Positions 1-6,819 of a stretch of DNA of 39,646 nucleotides are shown piece after piece (position 1 is the first letter of the stretch; the number at the start of each line of letters is the position of its first letter). The DNA is from an uncultured Methylococcaceae bacterium. GTDB lineage: Bacteria > Pseudomonadota > Gammaproteobacteria > Methylococcales > Methylomonadaceae. The DNA lies in contig CAJAQT010000195.1 of NCBI GenBank assembly GCA_903944165.1, positions 1 to 39,646 on the forward strand, written 5' to 3'. Below the pieces are notes generated by a model, which saw nothing but the letters and a program-made list of their open reading frames with translations, was not told the DNA's origin and did not search any database. The translations under genes and the position numbers were made by a program.

Positions 1-93
1 ACGCGTGATGAATGGGCTGAAAGGCATGTTTTGTTTATGGATAGCTCAGCCTATGTGGAAATACTGATGCAAAATCTTATCGTGAGTAATTAA
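1..93 (+). CDS. C-terminal fragment of an unidentified protein (cut by window start)
   Basis: An open frame enters from the left edge in frame 1 and stops at the TAA at 91-93, leaving about 30 residues. The composition is protein-like (acidic/aromatic, ending in a short hydrophobic stretch and VSN), but too little is present to assign a family. It runs in the same direction as the cyoE cluster and is separated from it by about 460 bp that hold a MITE-like element. It could be a chance frame, so confidence is limited. Confidence 0.4.
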   Translation, partial: TRDEWAERHVLFMDSSAYVEILMQNLIVSN

Positions 94-552
94 AAAAGTA
101 ATAAATAAGTGCATAGGTCGCACTAGGCGATACAATTTCATGGATGCAGGGGGTAGAAATATAGGGTGCACTAACTACCCTTTTTCAAAGGGGTAAGTTG
201 AATAGCTATAGAGACTGTAAAAGTATTATGATTTTAACTTCCCTCATTCGACCAGCTCTGACATGTTTTTGAAAAGGGGGAGTTATTTAAATCATACATT
301 ACTGATACACAAAATTATTTTTAATGCATCAAATTTCCCCTAAGCCTTTATGCCCTTTGAGTGCTCTTTGCTAAAGACCTGTCATGAGTTTATCGAATGA
401 GGGGGAATAAAAACAATACTTTCACAATCTCTATACTTAGTAACAGGCCATAAATCTCTGCTTCATCTTGGTTAAAAACCAACTTCTCATTTCAATATCA
501 AAAACTTCACGGTATTATTCCAATTAGTTAATTTAAAGTGGATACAGCCAAT
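94..552. other. Intergenic region upstream of cyoE
   Basis: This gap of about 460 bp carries no convincing gene. Its first part contains an imperfect hairpin (CTACCC at 175-180 against GGGGTA around 190-195) that could end the upstream gene. The middle is filled by the inverted-repeat element at 207-435. The last 100 bp should hold the cyoE promoter, but I see no clean -35/-10 pair. Confidence 0.5.
207..435. mobile_element. MITE-like element, copy 1 (229 bp)
   Basis: The ends are terminal inverted repeats of about 21 bp: the left end starts TATAGAGACTGTAAAAGTAT and the right end read on the other strand starts TATAGAGATTGTGAAAGTAT, with two mismatches. Both ends are flanked by TA (207-208 and 434-435), as expected for a TA target duplication of the IS630/Tc1-mariner type. 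Inside, 'CCCTCATTCGA' near the left end and 'TCGAATGAGGG' near the right end form a second inverted repeat. There is no transposase frame. The element is inverted relative to copy 2 at 6420-6558, which shares both ends and the CCCCCTCATTCGA motif. The family assignment is inference; the repeat structure is directly visible. Confidence 0.75.
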
Positions 553-1437
553 ATGTCTAGCTCGTTCAATTTTTCTTGGAAAAATTACCTTTCTTTATGT
601 AAGCCCAATGTGGTTTTAGAAATGCTGTTTACAGCATTGGTGGGAATGTTTCTCGCTGTACCGGGCTTACCGCCCTTTAGTACAGTTTTTTATAGCACCT
701 TAGGAATTGCTTTAGCTGCTTCGTCTGCGGCGGCTATTAATCATTTTATCGATAGAAAAGCAGACTCAGTGATGGCGCGTACTCAGCATCGACCATTACC
801 TAAAGGCAATTTAACTGCCACCAATGTCATGATCTTTGCCATTGTGTTGGGAGTGAGCTCAATGTTAATTTTAGCGCTTATGGTGAACATGTTAACCGCA
901 GTGTTAACCTTTTTATCCTTATTTGGTTATGCGGTTGTTTATACCTTGTATTTAAAACGCGCTACACCACAAAACATTGTTATTGGCGGTGCCTTTGGCG
1001 CAACCCCACCCTTATTGGGCTGGTGTGCTATCACTAATACCATCGATCCTTATGCTTTATTGCTAGTATTGATTATTTTTGTTTGGACGCCCCCCCATTT
1101 TTGGGCTCTCGCTATCGCACGCAAAGAGGAATATGCAAAAGTTAATATTCCTATGCTACCCGTGACTCATGGCGTGGAATATACTCGTTTACAAATTTTG
1201 CTGTATACCATTCTACTGTTTGTGGTGTCGTTATTACCGTACTTAACAGGCATGAGTGGCTTAATTTATGTCGCCACTGCCTTAGCTTTAGGGCTGATTT
1301 TTATTTATTTAGCCATGCTGATGATGCATACCAAAACCAATAAAACGGCAATGACAACCTTTGGTTATTCCATTGTTTACATCACTGTCTTATTTGCTGT
1401 GCTTCTTATCGATCATTATTTCTTTTATAGTTTATGA
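553..1437 (+). CDS. cyoE: Protoheme IX farnesyltransferase (heme O synthase)
   Basis: This integral membrane prenyltransferase adds a farnesyl group to heme B to make heme O for terminal oxidases. Its length of 294 residues matches the family (about 296 in E. coli). The first Asp-rich prenyl-diphosphate motif is visible as NHFIDRKADSVMARTQHRPL. The conserved loop TPPHFWALAI followed by IPMLPVTHG is also present. The rest is a succession of hydrophobic helices. I chose the ATG at 553, which has a weak AGTGGA about 10 bp upstream; a GTG at 538 in the same frame is possible and would add five residues. The stop overlaps the next gene's start (ATGA), indicating translational coupling. It is probably the first gene of an operon running to nadA. 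Confidence 0.95.
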   Translation: MSSSFNFSWKNYLSLCKPNVVLEMLFTALVGMFLAVPGLPPFSTVFYSTLGIALAASSAAAINHFIDRKADSVMARTQHRPLPKGNLTATNVMIFAIVLGVSSMLILALMVNMLTAVLTFLSLFGYAVVYTLYLKRATPQNIVIGGAFGATPPLLGWCAITNTIDPYALLLVLIIFVWTPPHFWALAIARKEEYAKVNIPMLPVTHGVEYTRLQILLYTILLFVVSLLPYLTGMSGLIYVATALALGLIFIYLAMLMMHTKTNKTAMTTFGYSIVYITVLFAVLLIDHYFFYSL

Positions 1438-2453
1438 CAGTCCGACACCACGCTCACTCCCCTACCCTTGAACATCCCTTTGCCGAATTTGTGCGTATTT
1501 TAGGCAAAGGTAAAAAAGGCTCTAGGCCTTTAACACAAGACGAAGCGCGTACTGCTATGCACATGATTGTGCAAGATGACGTCTTGCCAGTGCAATTAGG
1601 CGCATTTTTAATGTTAATGCGCGTTAAAGAAGAAACTCCTGAAGAATTGGCGGGGTTTGTTCAGGGCGTAAAATTAGCACTTAATTTGCCTTCGTATGTG
1701 TCAGTAGACTTAGATTGGTCATCGTATGCAGGCAAACGTCGCCATTTACCGTGGTTTTTATTAGCTGCTTTATTATTGGCTGAAAACAAAATTACTGTCT
1801 TTATGCATGGTAGCAGTGGTCATTCACCTAATCGCTTATACACAGAAACCGCGCTGGAAGCCTTGGGTTTACGCCCAGCAATGTGTTTAACCGAAGCGCA
1901 ACAGCAACTTAACGATAGCCATTTTAGTTATTTGCCCTTGCAGCAGTTTTGCCCTGTCTTACATGACATTATTCAGTTACGCGCAGTTTTAGGTCTGCGT
2001 TCGCCTGTGCATAGTTTGGTTCGTTTATTAAATCCCTTCAATGCTCCCTGCAGTATTCAGGGCATTTTTCATCCTGGCTATCGTCCTATTCATCAACAGG
2101 CTGCGTGCTTATTACAGCAACCGCATACTGCCGTATTAAAAGGTGAAGGCGGCGAAACAGAGCGTAACCCTGATGTAGAGTGCTTAGTACAAAGTGTCCA
2201 TGAGGGCGTTTTAAGTGATGAGCTATGGCCAGCCTTGTTTAGGCTTCGTCATAGCAAAGACGAACAACTTGACCCCTCGCGTTTAGCGCAAGTGTGGTCT
2301 GGTGAATGTACCGATGACTTTGCTGTAGCGTCGGTTATTGGAACGGTTGCCATTGCCTTGAAATTACTTAAACGCGTCTCTACACAACAGCAGGCTCATG
2401 CCTTAGCACAGCAGTATTGGGCACAACGCAACACACAAAAATTTTTGGAATAA
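1434..2453 (+). CDS. ybiB: YbiB/TrpD2-like protein (glycosyltransferase family 3 fold)
   Basis: This 339-residue protein has the anthranilate phosphoribosyltransferase fold. The N-terminal helical domain is recognisable (EFVRILGKGKKGSRPLTQDE, then DVLPVQLGAFLMLMRVKEET). The middle has the MHGSSGHSPNR segment that corresponds to the HGNR loop of TrpD. The Gly-rich PRPP-binding GTGGD motif of true TrpD is replaced by SSYAGKRRHLPW, so anthranilate transfer is unlikely. E. coli YbiB, also called TrpD2, is a nucleic-acid-binding member of this group (family knowledge). It starts within the cyoE stop codon (ATGA). No trp genes are nearby. A role in DNA or RNA binding is an inference from family. 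Confidence 0.8.
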   Translation: MTVRHHAHSPTLEHPFAEFVRILGKGKKGSRPLTQDEARTAMHMIVQDDVLPVQLGAFLMLMRVKEETPEELAGFVQGVKLALNLPSYVSVDLDWSSYAGKRRHLPWFLLAALLLAENKITVFMHGSSGHSPNRLYTETALEALGLRPAMCLTEAQQQLNDSHFSYLPLQQFCPVLHDIIQLRAVLGLRSPVHSLVRLLNPFNAPCSIQGIFHPGYRPIHQQAACLLQQPHTAVLKGEGGETERNPDVECLVQSVHEGVLSDELWPALFRLRHSKDEQLDPSRLAQVWSGECTDDFAVASVIGTVAIALKLLKRVSTQQQAHALAQQYWAQRNTQKFLE

Positions 2454-2458
2454 ATATC

Positions 2459-2944
2459 ATGTCCACCTCTATTAATACCTTATGCAAAGAGTTGACTGTA
2501 GGTGTCTATGTTATTGGTGTAGCGCATCAAGAACGCTTACATGCTTTTACTGCCGCCTGGGTAATGCAAGTTTCTTTTAATCCGCCTTTATTAGCCCTTA
2601 GCATTAATCCACACCATTATTCCTATGCACTGTTAGCGGCTGGACGAAAGTGCTCAGTGAATGTCTTAGGTCAGCAACACCTTGCTCTTGCCGAGCATTT
2701 TGGTCGTTCTCACACTGGCAATAAAATGGCTGGCTTTCGCTGGCAGACCGCCGTCACTGGTGCGCCCATTTTATCTGATTGCTTGACTTATTTTGATTGC
2801 ACAGTAAGCCATTTCACTGAGGCAGGTGATCATCAGCTAGCAATATGTGAAATAATTGCCGCACAGCGACTCTCATCTGAGCGTCCGCTGCTTTATCATG
2901 AAACCGACACGATGGATAAGGCACACACGCTTTATCCGTCATAG
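2459..2944 (+). CDS. Flavin reductase-like FMN-binding split-barrel protein
   Basis: This 161-residue protein resembles the flavin reductase-like domain (PF01613). The pattern is an N-terminal VGVYVIGVAHQE strand pair, FNPPLLALSINP, then CSVNVLGQQHLALAEHFG and a C-terminal GDHQLAICEI motif corresponding to the GDHxxxxG signature of NAD(P)H:flavin oxidoreductases. The start is taken as the ATG at 2459, six bases after the stop of the previous gene; an upstream in-frame ATG at 2417 would overlap that gene by 37 bp and adds residues not typical of the family. It may supply reduced flavin or act as a small flavoprotein; the partner is unknown. Its position between ybiB and nadA suggests co-transcription. 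Confidence 0.8.
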   Translation: MSTSINTLCKELTVGVYVIGVAHQERLHAFTAAWVMQVSFNPPLLALSINPHHYSYALLAAGRKCSVNVLGQQHLALAEHFGRSHTGNKMAGFRWQTAVTGAPILSDCLTYFDCTVSHFTEAGDHQLAICEIIAAQRLSSERPLLYHETDTMDKAHTLYPS

Positions 2945-2984
2945 TCCACTTAATTACCCCGACTTAACGCCGAGACTGTTACCC

Positions 2985-4073
2985 ATGACCTTAGCCATTC
3001 AAGATTACGCCTTACTCGATGATGCTCAATGTGACGCCAGAATTACTGCTGCCAAAGCTTCCTTAGGCAAGCGTTGTGTGATTTTAGGGCACCATTATCA
3101 ACGCGATGAAGTTTTTAAACACGCTGATTTTACTGGTGATTCGCTTAAACTTTCGCGTAATGCTGCCAACGCAGATGCCGAATTTATCGTCTTTTGTGGC
3201 GTGCATTTTATGGCCGAAGTGGCGGATGTTTTATCGCGCCCCGAACAACGCGTTATACTCCCAGATTTAGCCGCTGGTTGCTCGATGGCGGATATGGCAA
3301 ATTTACATAAAGTGCAGCAATGTTGGACGGAATTAAGTCAAATTATTGATGCAGACACCGACGTTACACCAGTCACCTATATTAACTCCGCAGCTGATTT
3401 AAAAGCCTTTTGCGGCGCACACCAAGGCATTGTGTGTACATCTTCTAATGCACAAAAGATTTTAGCGTGGAGTTTTGCGCAACGTGAAAAAGTGCTGTTC
3501 TTTCCTGACCAACATTTAGGCAGAAATACGGGCTTTCGCATGGGTATTCCTCTTGAGCAAATGGTTGTATGGGATTTTACTCAACCTTTTGGGGGCTTAA
3601 CGGCTAAACAAATCCATAACGCTAAAATTATTTTGTGGCAAGGACATTGTTCGGTTCATCAAGCCTTTAAAGCCGAACATATTGATGCATTTTTGACACG
3701 CTTCCCTGAAACACAGGTTATTGCGCACCCTGAGGCAAGTTTCGAGGTGTGTGAAAAAGCACAATTTATTGGCTCAACTGAATATATTCTTAGCACTATT
3801 CGTGCAGCAGAAGCCAACACGCGCTGGCTGGTAGCCACTGAACTAAACTTAGTAAACCGCTTACATGAAGAATGTAAACACGAAGGTAAAAACGTGCATT
3901 TTATGTCGCCGTATTTATCAATGTGTTCAACCATGTTTAGAACAGATCCACAACATTTAGCGTGGGTCTTAGAAAATCTTGTTGAGGGTCAGGTGATTAA
4001 TCAAATCATTGTACCAAGTAACGAAGCCCTGCTTGCTAAACTCGCATTAAATAGAATGTTGGACGTAAGCTAA
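2985..4073 (+). CDS. nadA: Quinolinate synthase (4Fe-4S)
   Basis: NadA condenses iminoaspartate with dihydroxyacetone phosphate to quinolinate in de novo NAD synthesis, using an oxygen-sensitive 4Fe-4S cluster. The protein is 362 residues. The three cluster cysteines are visible as Cys71 (FCGVHFMAEVA), Cys151 (VCTSSNA) and Cys314 (SMCSTMFRTDP). The substrate-binding segments GHHYQRDEV near residue 35 and FTGDSLKLSR near 49 are intact. I chose the ATG at 2985 because family similarity begins there; the longer in-frame extension to 2856 overlaps the flavin-reductase gene. nadB and nadC are not in this window. Confidence 0.95.
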   Translation: MTLAIQDYALLDDAQCDARITAAKASLGKRCVILGHHYQRDEVFKHADFTGDSLKLSRNAANADAEFIVFCGVHFMAEVADVLSRPEQRVILPDLAAGCSMADMANLHKVQQCWTELSQIIDADTDVTPVTYINSAADLKAFCGAHQGIVCTSSNAQKILAWSFAQREKVLFFPDQHLGRNTGFRMGIPLEQMVVWDFTQPFGGLTAKQIHNAKIILWQGHCSVHQAFKAEHIDAFLTRFPETQVIAHPEASFEVCEKAQFIGSTEYILSTIRAAEANTRWLVATELNLVNRLHEECKHEGKNVHFMSPYLSMCSTMFRTDPQHLAWVLENLVEGQVINQIIVPSNEALLAKLALNRMLDVS

Positions 4074-4169
4074 TCAGTATTTCATTTATTTACGTTATCC
4101 TGCGACACATAAACAACCACTTCTTATAAAAAACTGTGCTGAGCTCAAGCCATAAAAATAGACTCTATC

Positions 4170-4745
4170 ATGACCATGACCAACGCTGAATTATCCATCT
4201 TACATACTCATTTACATGCCGCCTCACGGTTTTTAGAATTTGGGGCGGGGGCAAGTACACTTTATGCCGCAAGCGTGCCCTGCATTCAACAGATTGATTC
4301 AGTGGAATCTTCTAAAAATTTTATTAATGATAACTTAAAACCTCATCCTGTTATTTGTGATGCCTTAGCCTTAGGTAAATTACAGTTTCATGTTATTGAT
4401 ATTGGCACGACTTCTTTTTGGGGTTACCCCACTGATTTTATTTTTAAAAAACATCGATGGCCCAATTATTCTTTTAGTGTTTTTACCAAAAAAAGCGAAC
4501 ACGACTTAGTCTTAATTGATGGACGTTTTAGAGTGGCGTGTACCCTTAACTGCATTCTTAACACCCCTGATGATTGCACAATTATCATCCACGATTTTTG
4601 GAATCGTCCTGATTACCATAGTGTATTAGCCTTTTTAGAGGTTCAGGACAAAGCCGATACGCTGGGGGTTTTTGTTAAGAAAAAGGCTATTGATCGCACT
4701 AAAATATTAGCATTGATAAAAAAATATCAGTATGAACCTAGGTAA
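4170..4745 (+). CDS. Putative class I SAM-dependent methyltransferase-like protein
   Basis: This 191-residue protein has a Rossmann-type motif I, FLEFGAGASTLYAA, near residue 22. A later strand, DLVLIDGRFRVAC (about 111), looks like the motif seen in FkbM-like and other small class I methyltransferases, and IIIHDFWNRPDYH (about 138) would be the following strand and loop. The acidic residue expected at the end of strand 2 may be the Glu of SVESS (about 46). The substrate is unknown and the protein is short for an intact methyltransferase. It lies about 100 bp after nadA on the same strand, so co-transcription is possible but not certain. Two ATGs (4170, 4176) are equally good starts. Confidence 0.65.
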   Translation: MTMTNAELSILHTHLHAASRFLEFGAGASTLYAASVPCIQQIDSVESSKNFINDNLKPHPVICDALALGKLQFHVIDIGTTSFWGYPTDFIFKKHRWPNYSFSVFTKKSEHDLVLIDGRFRVACTLNCILNTPDDCTIIIHDFWNRPDYHSVLAFLEVQDKADTLGVFVKKKAIDRTKILALIKKYQYEPR

Positions 4746-5563
4746 ATATTTGTTTAGGCTTTGCGATATGGTTTACCGTTATGGCATAAACCACTCAGCA
4801 TTTTACGGTGATGAATTCAGTAGTTTTGAAAAGACAGGCGCACAATTTAAAAAAGGGTATCTCCCAACGATGCCGATGCGTGCTTTCGTCCTTGAACCAG
4901 CGGTTCAAGTGGGGACACGGCTTGTCAATTAGGCTTCTCGCAAAGAACGAGCATGCACACCAAAACAAACATCAGTCCCCGAGGGTAATACAGGTTCAGG
5001 AAACACCCAGCACACTGTCGCACACCACAGGAGATACAGTGCAATAGTTTAGCCTGTCACGCACTGGTTTTTAAACCGTTTTATTTTTTTGTTACGCCTC
5101 TGCACACGTATAATTGATAATTTAGTGCGAATAATTGCATATTTTTTACGATATTTCATTATGATAGCGCGTGTCATGCACTACACTTTTAATATGGTTT
5201 AGAAGCGTAAATAGTTTAAAAAAGCATTTTTTTAACTGTTTTAGCCGCGTGCATCACTATACATCGTGTATATTTATTGTTATTTTAATCAACCTCATTA
5301 TGGGCATATTGATAGGACGATTAGCCGACTTTGCCCAGCAAATGGCTTGCTGTACTGCACATAAAATAGCGACACTAAGCAGCTAAATACGCTATCGCTA
5401 TTGCAACAATTTTTACGTCGGGTTTTAACTGCGTAAAGTCAGTTATAACTTCTGAGCCTAATCATGTGGTCTGTCTTTTGTCGAAGGACGAAGCAGACAT
5501 GACTAAAACTTAAAGATACTCATATTGCTGTTTGAACCCATTTTAAAATCAAGGAAAACCCTC
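4746..5563. other. Gene-poor stretch of about 0.8 kb
   Basis: No convincing protein or RNA gene is present. Short frames at 4732-4932, 4808-5047 and 5171-5386 lack ribosome-binding sites and recognisable sequence. There are small dyads: TGGTTTA/TAAACCA around 4769-4793, TATACA-TCG-TGTATA at 5258-5272, AATAGCGA/TCGCTATT at 5365-5402, and the better hairpin at 5469-5498. The stretch may contain decayed genes; the mlaA promoter must be in its last part. Confidence 0.5.
5469..5498 (+). other. Bulged hairpin upstream of mlaA
   Basis: GTCTG at 5469-5473 pairs with CAGAC at 5494-5498. The stem continues inward as CTTT/GAAG and GTC/GAC with single T bulges around a GAAG loop. It lies about 65 bp before the mlaA start codon and has no T-tract, so it may be a leader hairpin rather than a terminator. 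Function is unknown. Confidence 0.35.
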
Positions 5564-6406
5564 ATGAAATCTAAGCGTTTACTTTATTCATCGCTACTTT
5601 TAAGCGTGGCTGTTAGCAGCTTATTAAATGGCTGTTCATCAACAAGCACTGATCCTTATAGTGGTTGGAATCATGGTGCACAAACGTTTAATGATGGTTT
5701 AGATAAGGTGCTTATCAAACCTTTAGCGCAAGGCTATCAATGGCTAACACCTGATTTTGTTGATCATGGCGTAACTAATTTTTTCAGTAATATGAATGAT
5801 ATAGGCGTTGCATTTAATGATTTACTTCAGCTTAAAATGCAGCAAAGCGGCATGGATGCTAGTCGTTTTTTAATTAACACCACGGTTGGTGTGGGCGGTG
5901 TAATGGATATTGCTAATAAATTCGACTTACCTAAACATCATGAAGATTTTGGTCAAACCTTAGGTGTGTGGGGCGTATCAGCAGGCTCGTATTTAATCCT
6001 TCCGGTATTTGGCCCAAGTTCACCTAGAGACACTTTGGGCTTAATTGGTGATGCCTTACTTAATCCTTTAACGTATGTTTCTTTTATCGGAGGCACCGCC
6101 AGCGCTGTCACTGCGGGCTCAAAATTACTTGATGTTACCGATATGCGTGCGACGGCATTACAAACTGAAAAAGTTGTTAATGAAGCTACCATTAATAAAG
6201 ATCGTTATGAATTTATTAAAGAAGCCTATCAACAACGTCGTCATTATTTAGAAACTGATGGTAAGGTCTCAGACGACAATGCTATTGAGCTAGAACTGGA
6301 AGAGAATATGAATGACTCTTCTGGTAACAGCGTACCTGCTCAGGGCGTTCAGGGGGCTAAAGAAGAAACCAGTACGCATCAGTTAACAATATCCTCACCA
6401 GAGTAA
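5564..6406 (+). CDS. mlaA: MlaA/VacJ family outer-membrane lipoprotein
   Basis: MlaA sits in the outer membrane and passes phospholipids from the outer leaflet to the periplasmic MlaC carrier, maintaining lipid asymmetry. The 280-residue protein begins with a lipoprotein signal (MKSKRLLY, a hydrophobic core, then LLNGC with Cys24 as the lipidated residue). The family pattern follows: DPYSGWNHGAQTFNDGLD, VTNFFSNMNDIG, FLINTTVGVGGVMDIA, DFGQTLGVWGVSAGSYLILP and FGPSSPRDTLG. AAGGA at 5551-5555 supports the ATG at 5564. The C-terminal tail after about residue 235 is acidic and probably disordered. The rest of the mla system is not nearby. A MITE-like element begins 13 bp after the stop. Confidence 0.93.
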   Translation: MKSKRLLYSSLLLSVAVSSLLNGCSSTSTDPYSGWNHGAQTFNDGLDKVLIKPLAQGYQWLTPDFVDHGVTNFFSNMNDIGVAFNDLLQLKMQQSGMDASRFLINTTVGVGGVMDIANKFDLPKHHEDFGQTLGVWGVSAGSYLILPVFGPSSPRDTLGLIGDALLNPLTYVSFIGGTASAVTAGSKLLDVTDMRATALQTEKVVNEATINKDRYEFIKEAYQQRRHYLETDGKVSDDNAIELELEENMNDSSGNSVPAQGVQGAKEETSTHQLTISSPE

Positions 6407-6419
6407 TTGTTAATATCGT

Positions 6420-6558
6420 TATAGAGACTGTGAAAGTATTCTTTTTATTCCCCCTCATTCGACCCGCTCATGACAGGTCTTTCGATAAACTCATGACAGG
6501 CTTAATCCCCCTTTTCAAAAGGGGAAGTTAAAATCATAATACTTTGACAGCCTCTATA
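6420..6558. mobile_element. MITE-like element, copy 2 (139 bp)
   Basis: The left end starts TATAGAGACTGTGAAAGTAT and the right end read on the other strand starts TATAGAGGCTGTCAAAGTAT, about 21 bp of terminal inverted repeat with two mismatches. TA flanks both ends. Internal parts include CCCCCTCATTCGA, two direct copies of CTCATGACAGG, and a CCCCCTTTTCAAAAGGGG hairpin. It shares both ends with copy 1 (207-435), inverted, but is about 90 bp shorter. There is no coding capacity. It would be transcribed as the 3' end of the mlaA message unless transcription stops earlier. Confidence 0.75.
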
Positions 6559-6755
6559 GCATAAGCAGTTGAGTTTTCGATTGTTGGCTACCTTACCTCC
6601 AGCCTCTTGTGCAAAATTATCGGGAAAGCTGAGTCAATAGTAGCGACCACAACACTGACCGTGTTGAAGTTATAGTTAAATAAATTGTTTTTTACCCTAT
6701 TCTTAACTCAGTTACGCGATGTTCTGCTTTGTTTGACTCGCATGAAGGATAATAT

Positions 6756-6784
6756 TTCATCCAGTCTGCAATCCCTTTTATAAT
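6756..6784 (+). promoter_or_regulatory. Candidate sigma-70 promoter for gshA operon
   Basis: A perfect -10 hexamer TATAAT lies at 6779-6784. A weak -35 TTCATC lies at 6756-6761 with a 17 bp spacer. The predicted start near 6791 leaves a leader of about 30 nt before the gshA ATG at 6820. Based on sequence match only. Confidence 0.4.
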
Positions 6785-6819
6785 GACTGACTTTTTGAAC
6801 ACTTGCCGCACTCCTTTTC

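Noticed and set aside
3659-3934. Antisense open frame of 91 codons opposite nadA
   Set aside because: It overlaps a well-identified enzyme on the other strand, has no ribosome-binding site and no protein-like family pattern.
4732-5047. Two overlapping short frames after the methyltransferase-like gene
   Set aside because: They overlap each other or the preceding gene, have no ribosome-binding sites and look random in composition.
5171-5386. 71-codon frame with a hydrophobic stretch
   Set aside because: It begins at GTG with no ribosome-binding site and has an odd Cys/His-rich composition. The hydrophobic stretch alone is not enough in AT-rich DNA.
5365-5402. AATAGCGA/TCGCTATT inverted repeat
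   Set aside because: Only eight bases with a 22-base loop and no T-run; expected by chance in this base composition.
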